The notes: generated from the letters alone by a model not told the origin. A stretch of 21,509 nucleotides of DNA from an uncultured Bacteroidales bacterium (GCA_937916355.1 CALFTM010000005.1:1-21509), one strand, 5' to 3'. Positions 1 through 8,600 are shown, numbered from the stretch's first letter. A program made the numbers and translations.

Positions 1-922
<922 letters not shown>

Positions 923-1108
923 AGAAATAGTTTATCTTTATTTTTTTCCTTAGCCCGGACGCCGTATTGGTTGACGGTTTTTCTTTACCTTTCCTTGTTT
1001 GACCGACTTCATAGTCGGCCGCTGCTGTCTCGATCAATTCCCTCAAAGATCTCTCTCTTCTTGCCGCGACCCTGCCCTCCGGCATCGACCGCACTTCCTT
1101 TCCGAAAG
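923..1108 (-). other. rRNA operon leader region
   Basis: This is the expected transcribed leader between the rRNA promoter and mature 16S. On the minus strand it holds a perfect 6-bp hairpin with a 4-nt loop (plus-strand arms 1003-1008 and 1013-1018). About 25 nt earlier in the transcript there is a GATCTTTGA stretch (plus coordinates 1043-1051) that resembles a boxA antitermination element. The boxA reading is inferred from similarity only. No convincing tRNA or protein gene is present. The short open frames here have no supporting features. Confidence 0.6.
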
Positions 1109-1114
1109 CGAGTG

Positions 1115-1145
1115 CAAAGATAGGCGCTTTTTTATTCTTAGCAAA
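1115..1145 (-). promoter_or_regulatory. rRNA operon promoter, Bacteroidota type
   Basis: On the minus strand TTTG (plus 1142-1145) is followed by exactly 19 nt and then TATCTTTG (plus 1115-1122). This matches the phylum's -33 TTTG / -7 TAnnTTTG consensus perfectly. The start of transcription would fall near 1108, giving a leader of about 185 nt before 16S. It is the best promoter match in the window, as expected for an rRNA operon. Confidence 0.85.
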
Positions 1146-1309
1146 ATATCCGGACGGATTTTTTTAGAAAAAATTGAAAATTTTTCTTAACTATCTTGTT
1201 ATCAACAAAATATTTTTATTCGTTTTTGGGGCTTTCCCCGCTATTGGGCGTTACCATAACATAAAAACCAATAACCAACACACACAACCATACCACCATA
1301 CCATCCACC

Positions 1310-1335
1310 CGAGACTCCGTCCCGGGCTACTCTCG
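1310..1335. repeat. short inverted repeat around CCCGGG
   Basis: The five-base arms CGAGA (1310-1314) and TCTCG (1331-1335) enclose a spacer that contains the palindrome CCCGGG at 1321-1326. It lies directly beside the first copy of the 32-bp direct repeat in the gene-poor stretch. It could fold in RNA of either strand but has no T-tract, so a terminator role is not supported. The rest of 1150-1309 is AT-rich non-coding DNA in which I see nothing else. Confidence 0.35.
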
Positions 1336-1366
1336 CTACGCTCGGTATTGTCTTCCAGACAAAAAA
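1335..1366. repeat. direct repeat A, copy 1
   Basis: This 32-bp segment begins GCTACGCTCGG and contains GTCTTCCAGAC, which has GTCT/AGAC arms. It recurs exactly at 1453, where the final A-run is two bases longer. The two copies flank the decayed C-terminal coding fragment, giving an A-B-A arrangement. The unit has no recognisable function and may be part of a dispersed intergenic repeat; only a genome-wide search could show that. Confidence 0.75.
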
Positions 1367-1369
1367 GCA

Positions 1370-1451
1370 CCTTTTCGTGGGGCTTCGTTTCAAACTCCGC
1401 GGGTTACATCACAAAACGACTTTCACTACTGATTCCTTTGATTTTACCAAG
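1370..1451 (-). pseudogene. decayed 3' end of a T9SS-cargo gene, duplicate of the C10 protease end
   Basis: On the minus strand this segment encodes LVKSKESVVKVVL followed by a stop. The intact protease at 1632-4109 ends LVKSKDSVVKIVL and a stop. Similarity continues past the stop into the 3' untranslated sequence (compare 1370-1450 with 1594-1675), at roughly 80% identity by eye with one small gap. An in-frame TAG lies two codons upstream of the LVKSK stretch, exactly where repeat A begins, so only about 13 codons survive. I infer that a second gene with the same sorting domain once lay here, or that the protease's 3' end was duplicated, and that the rest was lost by recombination at repeat A. 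Confidence 0.65.
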
Positions 1452-1452
1452 G

Positions 1453-1486
1453 GCTACGCTCGGTATTGTCTTCCAGACAAAAAAAA
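1453..1486. repeat. direct repeat A, copy 2
   Basis: This is the second copy of the 32-bp unit, with two extra A residues at its end. On the minus strand it abuts the decayed gene end, and its T-run lies just downstream of the 13-bp inverted repeat at 1491-1564. See copy 1 at 1335. Confidence 0.75.
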
Positions 1487-1490
1487 GCAA

Positions 1491-1564
1491 CCTCTATAAA
1501 TTACGATTATAATTTTGGTGTCATAAAATGATCTTCAAAATCTTCTCGACCTAATTTATAGAGG
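1491..1564 (-). repeat. 13-bp inverted repeat followed by a T-run, possible terminator of the protease gene
   Basis: The perfect 13-nt arms CCTCTATAAATTA (1491-1503) and TAATTTATAGAGG (1552-1564) are separated by 48 nt. On the minus strand the second arm is followed within four bases by eight T residues (1479-1486). That makes a terminator possible for the C10 protease, whose stop is about 70 nt upstream. The long loop and AT-rich stem make this weaker than the other terminators here. Alternatively it is the remnant of a small mobile element with terminal inverted repeats; no flanking target duplication was evident. Confidence 0.4.
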
Positions 1565-1631
1565 CTACCTTTATTGTAAGAAGTCGTAAAGTACCCTTTC
1601 GTGAGTTTTATATCAAACTCCGCAATTTACA

Positions 1632-4109
1632 TCACAAAACGATCTTCACAACAGAATCCTTCGATTTAACCAAGTAACATCCAGAAGGAAGTTGAAGATA
1701 GAGCGAACCATCGACAACCAACTCTCTGACGACACGACCGTTCAAGTCGTAAATCACAACAGGTTGTTTATCAGCCGAACTTAAATAGAGACCGTTTTCT
1801 GTAGAGGAGACCGTCAAAGAGTCATCATCAGACAATGACAAGACCTCCTCAGTGAGTTCACCAAGGACAAAAGCTCGTTTGGCTTCTGTTCCATCTTCAT
1901 CCTTCACACTGAAAATCACACCAGACTCGTTCTTCAACTTCAGCACCAAAGAAAATTCTCCTTTCGGGAAATCGTTTACAATGATATTTATACCTGAGCG
2001 GTATTGTTCCCCTGCCACGATCTTCATCAAGCCACTGCTTTCAAGCATCCCCACAACATTGCCAACACTATCTAAAAATTCAAAATATAAGACTCCGTTG
2101 AAATCATCCTCTCCTGAATTATAGATACTGAATTCCGTAACGAGGAAAGTCCCCACCTCTTCAGAAGATTGAACCCGAACCGTATAATCTGAATATTGGA
2201 GCAACTCAAAATCGCAATCTGGCACCACCGGCTCGACGGAAGGTTCGACCCAAAAGTCTCGAGTACCTAATGTATCTGCAAGATCCCTCACTCTGTACTC
2301 TGCGCCCTTCGCATCACGAAGCACCACCTCAAAATTATATAAACCAGCAGGGACATCATTCAAATAGAAGCTCCACTTAAAGTAGTAGCCACCCATAGCA
2401 TCAATATCAATCGAATCACCTTCCAAGCGAGTCACCTCAACTCCATCAGCATCGGTAATCTCTAAAAGCAAGATTCCTCTGAATGCTATTTTACTCTTAT
2501 TAATAAACTTTCCTGTCACATCAATCAGGTCGCCTGGAACAGCAGTATCAGGAGAAACGGTAAAATCTTCAGGCGCATCAAAATAGAAATCATACAGAGC
2601 GGTTGGATTTTCCGTAGGGAGACCCACCACGAATCTTCGGTAGGCGACCGAATCTTTCATATCCCTTATCTTATAGACTCTGCCATCTAAATCTTTGAGT
2701 CCGAACGATAAAAGATACACACCATTCGGCACATTACCATAATCAAACACGATGTTCATCTCATGATCCGCTCCCCCCTCAATAAAAACATTATCCTCAA
2801 AAATCACACCGTACGAATGACCCGAAGAGTCGCTCAACTCCAAGAAGAAGAGACCCTCGAAGGACTCCAGCCCCATATTGGTGTGTTCACTATGCACCAA
2901 CACCTCACCAGCAGACGAGACGGTATCATTTGAAATCGTGAAATGGTCTGGCTGCAAATACATGAAATCGTAGGCATAAGAGCCATTCTGGTTAGGGATA
3001 ATATCGAGCAACGCCTCTTGGTTAAAAGAGAAATCACGGTCTTCCCCTCCATCAAGAGCAAAAGTCGGAACGAGGAAATCAATAGAAAAATAGCCATCCA
3101 ATTGCCCGTCCCATCCGAAGTTGAAGTGATATAAACCCTCCTCATCATAACCATCACAGACGAACGCATGACCGTTGGCTGTTTGTTCATCAGTACCTGA
3201 ATAGATGAATGGACGTCCGCTGTTCAATTGCTCCTTCAAAATGGCATGCCATTGTTCATCAGAAAAACACTCTCTCTTCAACAAACGAAGAGATTTATCA
3301 TAGTCGAAATAGTTGTAAAAAGCCTTAGAGGCCAATAGCAGATTAGTACCACTCGATTCTTGGTCGTAATCCATTAAAGTGGCAACACCGCAATGATAGA
3401 CCAATTCCGAAACGGCATCGGCTTCAGCCTGCGAATAGATGTCCCTGTAACTATCCAACATATTATCCCAATCATACTCTACATTCAACTCCACGGAAGG
3501 GATCTTATATTGATTAATAGATGAGACATACTCTTTCGTAGCACCCACACCCTGTTTAGGATATTCATGGTACTTCATGACCTGCGCCATCGCTATTGCG
3601 ATACAACCAGCCTGACTGTTTTCCGGACACATCTGGTTGAACGGCTCATCCTGATCCCATGTCGTGCTGATCAGCGGAGTTACGAACCGCGCATTTCTAA
3701 GCGAACTTCCAGACCAGCCCGACCTCAATTGAGACCATTTCGACTTATCCACCTGCGAATCGTCTATTAGCGGAGCAAGAGAATCGACACTCTCATTCAC
3801 GCTATTCAACCACCCATAAAAAGAAGAAGAGGATTCGTCCCTCTTTTGGATAGAACCCGTTTTAGAATATCCCCAAATCGGAGTGACCTTATCATCCGAA
3901 GAGACAATCACAAAACCACCATTGTTACTGTTGAAGATATAACAACCAGTTTTCCGGACATCCGACAAAACCAATTCACCAGCAATACCTTTCCTTTCAC
4001 AAAATTTCTCAGCAACACTTTTCGCCTCGCTCTCTGAAACTGGAGCAGCATTCATGTTAAATAATAGTGAGAAGAACCCACACAATAGAACCAAAAATAC
4101 TTTTTTCAT
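1632..4109 (-). CDS. secreted C10 family (streptopain/PrtT-like) cysteine protease with T9SS sorting domain
   Basis: This 825-residue protein is probably an exported protease. A lysine-plus-hydrophobic signal peptide (MKKVFLVLLCGFF) ends near residue 22. A Spi-type inhibitory propeptide follows to about residue 145, then a papain-fold domain. The likely nucleophile is Cys169 in QAGCIAIA and the catalytic His is His314 in NGHAFVCDGY, followed by the NFGWDG segment (Asn330, Trp333). From about residue 370 to 750 there are three related modules of roughly 120 residues, each opening with a D-F motif and carrying G-x-L-x-L-E and V-P-x-G-x-Y/F patterns, probably beta-sandwiches. The last 70 residues look like a type A T9SS sorting domain: VVIYDLNGRVVREL, GCYLVK and a basic, aliphatic end. 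An upstream ATG would add 18 residues (to 4163); I chose the one giving a clean signal peptide. The substrate is unknown. Confidence 0.9.
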   Translation of the reverse strand: MKKVFLVLLCGFFSLLFNMNAAPVSESEAKSVAEKFCERKGIAGELVLSDVRKTGCYIFNSNNGGFVIVSSDDKVTPIWGYSKTGSIQKRDESSSSFYGWLNSVNESVDSLAPLIDDSQVDKSKWSQLRSGWSGSSLRNARFVTPLISTTWDQDEPFNQMCPENSQAGCIAIAMAQVMKYHEYPKQGVGATKEYVSSINQYKIPSVELNVEYDWDNMLDSYRDIYSQAEADAVSELVYHCGVATLMDYDQESSGTNLLLASKAFYNYFDYDKSLRLLKRECFSDEQWHAILKEQLNSGRPFIYSGTDEQTANGHAFVCDGYDEEGLYHFNFGWDGQLDGYFSIDFLVPTFALDGGEDRDFSFNQEALLDIIPNQNGSYAYDFMYLQPDHFTISNDTVSSAGEVLVHSEHTNMGLESFEGLFFLELSDSSGHSYGVIFEDNVFIEGGADHEMNIVFDYGNVPNGVYLLSFGLKDLDGRVYKIRDMKDSVAYRRFVVGLPTENPTALYDFYFDAPEDFTVSPDTAVPGDLIDVTGKFINKSKIAFRGILLLEITDADGVEVTRLEGDSIDIDAMGGYYFKWSFYLNDVPAGLYNFEVVLRDAKGAEYRVRDLADTLGTRDFWVEPSVEPVVPDCDFELLQYSDYTVRVQSSEEVGTFLVTEFSIYNSGEDDFNGVLYFEFLDSVGNVVGMLESSGLMKIVAGEQYRSGINIIVNDFPKGEFSLVLKLKNESGVIFSVKDEDGTEAKRAFVLGELTEEVLSLSDDDSLTVSSTENGLYLSSADKQPVVIYDLNGRVVRELVVDGSLYLQLPSGCYLVKSKDSVVKIVL

Positions 4110-4190
4110 ATCTGTCAATTTATAAACAACGCACAATTTAAACCAAAATAATATAATTTTCAAATAAAAAACGTTTTTTTTACATTTTTA

Positions 4191-4218
4191 ACTCCCAATC
4201 TTATCACGAGGAGGGAGT
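4191..4218. repeat. inverted repeat between divergent genes
   Basis: The six-base arms ACTCCC (4191-4196) and GGGAGT (4213-4218) lie in the intergenic space between the protease and the cation transporter. They sit just ahead of the transporter's putative -7 element. The repeat could be an operator, or a hairpin with a 16-nt loop; nothing decides between these. Confidence 0.3.
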
Positions 4219-4224
4219 ATTTTT

Positions 4225-4232
4225 TAACTTTG
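4225..4232 (+). promoter_or_regulatory. putative -7 element for the cation transporter gene
   Basis: TAACTTTG matches the Bacteroidota TAnnTTTG -7 box and lies 43 nt before the ATG at 4276. No good TTTG was found at the -33 distance, so this is a partial match. Confidence 0.45.
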
Positions 4233-4275
4233 CATATCAAAATCACCAATTTCTTCCAAATAGAAAGACCAGCAA

Positions 4276-5172
4276 ATGGAAAATAGAGAAGCGAAAATCA
4301 AAAAAATAACCCTCATTGGAGCGCTTGTCAATACGGCGTTGTCCATCATCAAAATCGTTGCCGGCATATTTGGGAAGAGTGCCGCAATGGTGGCGGATGG
4401 AGTTCACTCTCTGTCAGACCTTGTCAGTGACGTTGTCGTGTTGATATTCACCCATATTTCAGCAAAGGGGAAAGACAAAGACCATGCTTTCGGACACGGA
4501 AAGTTTGAGACACTCGCCACGCTCATTGTCAGTATCATTCTTGTGGTCGCAGGTGCAGTTCTGATGTCGGGAGGGATAAAATCGATCATTGAGGTGATGA
4601 GTGGCAAACTCATTCCACCGCCGAGTCATATCGCATTATGGGCGGCAATTGTCAGCATCCTCTTAAAAGAAATCCTTTATCAGGCCACTGTAAAAGTGGG
4701 GAAAGAGGTGGAGAGTCCGATAGTGATAGCCAACGCATGGCATCATCGAACCGATTCCCTTTCGTCCATCGGCGCGTTGGTCGGTATTGGCGGTGCGATA
4801 ATATTAGGTGAGAAATGGACTATTTTGGATCCTATTGTCTCTTGTGGCATTAGTATATTCATCATTGTGATTGCCATAAAAATGGCGTTGCCATGTCTTG
4901 CCGAACTGCTTGAAACCTCGCTCCCAGAGGAGGTTGAGGAAGAAATCATCACAACTGCTCTTTCGGTAGAGGGTGTCGACGACATCCACGAACTCAAGAC
5001 CCGCCGAAATGGCATATCATTCATCATTGATGCCCATGTTGTGGTAAGCCCCTCGATGTCGGTGGTCGAGGCTCATGACATTGCGACCAACGTGGAAAAA
5101 TCGCTTCGTGCGAAATATGGCTCTAACACTCAAATCAGCATCCATATCGAGCCGGGGGTGGGAGCTGAGTGA
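4276..5172 (+). CDS. cation diffusion facilitator (CDF) family divalent metal efflux transporter
   Basis: This 298-residue inner-membrane protein should export Zn(II), Fe(II) or similar ions in exchange for protons. It has the CDF plan of six hydrophobic segments and a cytoplasmic C-terminal domain from about residue 215. The transport-site residues fit the FieF/YiiP DDHD pattern: Asp48 and Asp52 in HSLSDLVSDV, and His156 and Asp160 in HHRTD. The conserved KDHAFGHGKFETLA loop is at 68-81. The C-terminal domain contains the usual alpha-beta metal-binding fold with late histidines (IDAHVVVS, SIHIEPG). Length is normal for the family. It stands alone, divergent from the protease gene. The DDHD set suggests Zn/Fe rather than the Mn-type site, but the metal cannot be fixed from sequence. 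Confidence 0.93.
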   Translation: MENREAKIKKITLIGALVNTALSIIKIVAGIFGKSAAMVADGVHSLSDLVSDVVVLIFTHISAKGKDKDHAFGHGKFETLATLIVSIILVVAGAVLMSGGIKSIIEVMSGKLIPPPSHIALWAAIVSILLKEILYQATVKVGKEVESPIVIANAWHHRTDSLSSIGALVGIGGAIILGEKWTILDPIVSCGISIFIIVIAIKMALPCLAELLETSLPEEVEEEIITTALSVEGVDDIHELKTRRNGISFIIDAHVVVSPSMSVVEAHDIATNVEKSLRAKYGSNTQISIHIEPGVGAE

Positions 5173-5335
5173 GGAATATAGGTGTAAATCGATAGTGTCC
5201 ATTTTTAATAATAACAGCAAAAACATTTATTTAAATCAATACACAATATATTGAACAAAAAAAAACTATAACACTTTAATAATCAGTAATCTAAAATAAA
5301 AATAATCCTAAAACCACAAAAAACACGAAAAAAAA

Positions 5336-5368
5336 TTTGCATATAAAAAATATTTTATTCTAACTTTG
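5336..5368 (+). promoter_or_regulatory. promoter of the leu operon
   Basis: TTTG (5336-5339), a 21-nt AT-rich spacer and TAACTTTG (5361-5368) match the Bacteroidota -33/-7 pattern, with a spacer slightly longer than the ideal 19. Transcription would begin near 5375, leaving a leader of about 240 nt before leuA. That leader holds the attenuator. The DNA from 5173 to 5335 is AT-rich intergenic sequence with nothing else recognised. Confidence 0.6.
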
Positions 5369-5450
5369 CATCGTTGAATTCGTCCGATAGGGGAAGGGTT
5401 CAAAAAACAAAAAAATATAAACAATTTAAACTGAAAAAAAACAGCATTCT

Positions 5451-5519
5451 ATGCTAAACAATATCTTAAATATTATCATTATTTCCTTGATTATTCTCTT
5501 GCGTAGCACGAGGAGGTGA
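5451..5519 (+). CDS. Ile/Leu-rich leader peptide of the leu operon attenuator
   Basis: This 22-codon open frame begins MLNNILNIIII, continues SLIILL and ends RSTRR with a TGA. It has 7 Ile codons (ATT/ATC) and 5 Leu codons (CTA, TTA, TTG, CTC, TTG) and no Val codon. The Ile/Leu cluster fills codons 5-17. Its last four codons and stop lie inside the 5' arm of the antiterminator (5507-5520). A ribosome that finishes translation would therefore cover that arm, whereas one held upstream at hungry Ile or Leu codons would leave it free. The peptide itself probably has no function. The frame is too short to pass usual gene-length filters but fits its expected role closely. No clear Shine-Dalgarno site precedes it, which is usual in this phylum. 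Confidence 0.85.
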   Translation: MLNNILNIIIISLIILLRSTRR

Positions 5520-5569
5520 GGAATGTATGTTATATTGTAAAGAGACAGAACCTTTCTCACTTCCTCGTG
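5507..5569 (+). promoter_or_regulatory. antiterminator of the leu operon attenuator
   Basis: The 14-nt arm CACGAGGAGGTGAG (5507-5520) can pair over its full length, with a single G-U wobble, with CTCACTTCCTCGTG (5556-5569). The second arm overlaps both strands of the terminator stem at 5547-5580, so the two folds exclude each other. The first arm includes the stop codon of the leader peptide. Confidence 0.82.
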
Positions 5570-5588
5570 AGAAAGGTTCTTTTTTTTG
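5547..5588 (+). terminator. attenuator terminator ahead of leuA
   Basis: A perfect 14-bp stem (5547-5560 with 5567-5580) closes on a 6-nt loop and is followed directly by a T-run to about 5587. It lies 25-30 nt before the leuA ATG, within the operon leader. It is therefore an attenuator and not the terminator of an upstream gene. Confidence 0.92.
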
Positions 5589-5612
5589 CGGGAAAATTAA
5601 AAAACAATTTAT

Positions 5613-7106
5613 ATGGCTGAAAAATTATTCATATTTGACACGACCCTCCGAGATGGCGAGCAAGTCCCCGGCTGCCAACTAAGTACAGTCGAAAAGCTGG
5701 AAGTCGCCCGTGCCTTAGAAGCATTAGGGGTGGACATCATCGAAGCAGGATTTCCGATTTCCAGTCCGGGAGATTTCAATTCGGTCGTGGAAATCTCAAA
5801 GGTGGTAAGCAACCCGATCGTCTGCGCCCTGACCCGTAGCGTTCAAAAAGACATCGACGTGGCGAACGAAGCATTACAATACGCAAAGCGTAAACGTATC
5901 CACACGGGAATCGGAACGTCAGACCAGCACATCCGCTACAAGTTCAACTCCAATCGAGAGGAGATCATCGAACGGGCAATCGCCGCCACGAAGTATGCGA
6001 AAAAATATGTGGAGGATGTGGAATTTTACTGCGAGGATGCTGGTCGAACGGACAACGAATATCTCGCCAGAGTCGTCGAGGCAGTCATCAAAGCTGGAGC
6101 GACCGTCGTAAACATCCCCGACACGACAGGCTACTGTCTCCCTCACGAGTTCGAGGCTAAAATCCGATACCTCATGGAGCATGTCGACGGAATCCACAAA
6201 GCCATCATCTCGACCCACTGCCACAATGATTTAGGTATGGCGACCGCTAATGCTCTTGCCGGAGTGCTTGCCGGAGCGAGACAAGTGGAAGTGACCATCA
6301 ACGGAGTAGGCGAACGTGCAGGCAACACCTCACTGGAGGAGGTCGTAATGGCACTCAAATGCCACAAAAGCCTCAACATCGAAACCAACATCAACACAAA
6401 ACAGATCTACCACACCAGCCGAATCGTATCCAATCTGATGAACATGCCAATCCAGATGAACAAGGCTGTGGTCGGCAGAAATGCCTTCTCCCACTCTTCG
6501 GGCATTCACCAAGACGGCGTGCTGAAAAATCTCTGCACCTACGAAATCATGGACCCGAAGGATATCGGAATCGACAACAACCTGATCGTCTTGACAGCAC
6601 GAAGCGGACGTGCCGCACTGCGTCACCGCCTAAATGTGTTGGGTTATGTTGTAGACGACGAAAAATTGGAGGAAATATACCAAGAGTTCCTTGTATTGGC
6701 TGATAAGAAAAAGGAGGTCAACGATGACGACATACGCATCTTGATGGGTGCGAAAAATAGCGATGGGAAAGCAGTCGAAATCGACTACCTACGAGTGAAC
6801 GCCGGCAAATTAGAAGAACACACGGCAGAACTTGGACTCATCATCCACGGGGAGAAAAAATCCGCTACAGGGAAAGGGAATGGACCCGTAGATGCTTCCA
6901 TCAACGCCTTGAAAAATATTTTGAAATTAAAAATGACCTTGTGCGAGTTTACCATCCAATCCATCAACAAAGGTAGCAACGACATCGCAAAAATCCACAT
7001 GCAGGTGGAGCATGAGGGAAGGGTCTACTTCGGGTTTGGTGCGAACACCGACATCGTAGCAGGTTCAGTCGAAGCCTACATCGACGCCATCAACAAGTTT
7101 ATGTGA
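5613..7106 (+). CDS. leuA: 2-isopropylmalate synthase
   Basis: This 497-residue enzyme condenses acetyl-CoA with 2-ketoisovalerate, the first committed step to leucine. The N-terminal TIM barrel shows FDTTLRDGEQ at residues 8-17 (catalytic Arg and metal-binding Asp), the metal ligands His202 and His204 in STHCHND, and NGVGERAGN at 230-238. A linker follows, and from about residue 390 there is a LeuA-type regulatory domain where leucine normally binds to inhibit. Length is typical of full-length bacterial LeuA. Motifs and neighbours (leuCDB) argue against homocitrate or citramalate synthase; the citramalate-type paralogue is three genes downstream. It is the first structural gene after the attenuator. 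The ATG at 5613 gives the expected N-terminus. Confidence 0.96.
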   Translation: MAEKLFIFDTTLRDGEQVPGCQLSTVEKLEVARALEALGVDIIEAGFPISSPGDFNSVVEISKVVSNPIVCALTRSVQKDIDVANEALQYAKRKRIHTGIGTSDQHIRYKFNSNREEIIERAIAATKYAKKYVEDVEFYCEDAGRTDNEYLARVVEAVIKAGATVVNIPDTTGYCLPHEFEAKIRYLMEHVDGIHKAIISTHCHNDLGMATANALAGVLAGARQVEVTINGVGERAGNTSLEEVVMALKCHKSLNIETNINTKQIYHTSRIVSNLMNMPIQMNKAVVGRNAFSHSSGIHQDGVLKNLCTYEIMDPKDIGIDNNLIVLTARSGRAALRHRLNVLGYVVDDEKLEEIYQEFLVLADKKKEVNDDDIRILMGAKNSDGKAVEIDYLRVNAGKLEEHTAELGLIIHGEKKSATGKGNGPVDASINALKNILKLKMTLCEFTIQSINKGSNDIAKIHMQVEHEGRVYFGFGANTDIVAGSVEAYIDAINKFM

Positions 7107-7144
7107 TACCTTATATATATGTATAAAACAAAAAAATTAACGAT

Positions 7145-8545
7145 ATGAATACATTATTTGATAAAATATGGGACGCTCACGTTGTTTCCCAAGTAGCCGA
7201 CGGGCCTACGCAACTATACATCGACCGCCTCTATTGCCATGAGGTGACAACCCCACAAGCTTTTGCGAGCATGAGGGAGAGAGGACTGAAATGTTTTCGT
7301 CCCGACCAAATCTTCTGTATGCCCGACCATAACACCCCGACGCATGATCAAGACAAGCCGATAGCAGACCCTGTCTCTAAAAAACAGGTGGACACACTCG
7401 CACAAAATGCGAAGGATTTCGGCTTAACCCACTTCGGCATGATGGACAAGCGCAACGGAGTAATCCATGTGGTGGGTCCTGAAAGAGGGTTGTCGCTACC
7501 CGGAATGACCATCGTCTGTGGCGACTCACACACCTCCACCCACGGAGCAATGGGAGCAGTAGCGTTTGGTATCGGAACATCTGAGGTGGAGATGGTTTTG
7601 GCAAGCCAATGTATCCTTCAATCGAAACCTAAGTCGATGAGAATCAACGTCGACGGAGAATTGAAAAAAGGGGTAACCGCAAAGGATGTGGCACTATACA
7701 TCATGAGCAAAATGACCACTTCTGGTGCGACAGGCTATTTTGTGGAGTATGCAGGCTCGACCGTAAAGAATCTTTCAATGGAAGGGCGACTGACCCTCAG
7801 CAACCTGACCATCGAAATGGGGGCAAGGGGAGGTTTCATCGCTCCAGACGAGGTGACTTTTGAATATCTGAAAGGAAGGGATTATGCTCCTAAAGGAGAA
7901 GAGTGGGACAAAGCGGTTGAAGAGTGGAAAAAACTAAAAAGTGGTGATGACGCTGTATTCGACAAGGAGGTTTTCTTCGACGCTGCCAACATTGAACCGA
8001 TGGTGACCTACGGCACGAACCCCGGCATGGGCATGGGCATCACCCAAAAGATACCGACATTGGAGAGTGTCGACCCGGCAGGAAGAGAGTCGTTCCAAAA
8101 GAGCTTGGACTACATGAAATTCTCTCCCGGAGAGTGCCTGCTCGGCAAACCAGTCGACTACGTTTTCTGCGGTTCATGCACCAACGGAAGAATCGAAGAC
8201 TTCCGCGCATTCTCCTCTATCGTCAAGGGACGTAAAAAGGCGGACAACGTCATCTGTTGGCTGGTACCGGGCTCATGGATGGTCGATAGTCAAATCAGAG
8301 AAGAGGGATTGGACAAAATATTGGAAGAGGCTGGATTCGAAATCAGACAACCGGGCTGCTCCGCCTGCCTTGCCATGAATGATGATAAAATTCCGGAAGG
8401 GAAATTGAGCGTATCAACCTCCAACCGTAATTTCGAAGGGCGACAAGGGCCGGGCGCACGAACCGTTTTAGCCAGTCCGCTCGTTGCGGCAGCTGCAGCC
8501 GTCACCGGTGTCATCACAGACCCTCGCACTTTAGGAGAACTCTAA
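7145..8545 (+). CDS. leuC: 3-isopropylmalate dehydratase large subunit
   Basis: This 466-residue aconitase-superfamily subunit pairs with LeuD to isomerise 2-isopropylmalate to 3-isopropylmalate, and (R)-citramalate to 3-methylmalate in the citramalate route. Visible signatures are GDSHTSTHGAMGA at 126-138 and the three [4Fe-4S] ligands: Cys345 in CGSCTNGR, and Cys405 and Cys408 in PGCSACLAMN. The GPGARTVLASP stretch near the C-terminus is also typical. Length is normal for the family. It starts 38 nt after leuA with no promoter or terminator between them, so it is cotranscribed. Confidence 0.96.
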   Translation: MNTLFDKIWDAHVVSQVADGPTQLYIDRLYCHEVTTPQAFASMRERGLKCFRPDQIFCMPDHNTPTHDQDKPIADPVSKKQVDTLAQNAKDFGLTHFGMMDKRNGVIHVVGPERGLSLPGMTIVCGDSHTSTHGAMGAVAFGIGTSEVEMVLASQCILQSKPKSMRINVDGELKKGVTAKDVALYIMSKMTTSGATGYFVEYAGSTVKNLSMEGRLTLSNLTIEMGARGGFIAPDEVTFEYLKGRDYAPKGEEWDKAVEEWKKLKSGDDAVFDKEVFFDAANIEPMVTYGTNPGMGMGITQKIPTLESVDPAGRESFQKSLDYMKFSPGECLLGKPVDYVFCGSCTNGRIEDFRAFSSIVKGRKKADNVICWLVPGSWMVDSQIREEGLDKILEEAGFEIRQPGCSACLAMNDDKIPEGKLSVSTSNRNFEGRQGPGARTVLASPLVAAAAAVTGVITDPRTLGEL

Positions 8546-8600
8546 AATATGGATTCATAGAACCCACTTTTAATGTAAAACCATCTAAAAAAGAAAAATC

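Noticed and set aside
1174..1512. A 112-codon plus-strand frame in the gene-poor stretch
   Set aside because: It crosses the direct repeats and the antisense of the decayed gene end, has low-complexity composition, and no domain or promoter supports it.
4110..4163. An upstream ATG extending the protease by 18 residues
   Set aside because: The extension puts hydrophobic and aromatic residues before a complete signal peptide that already starts at 4109.
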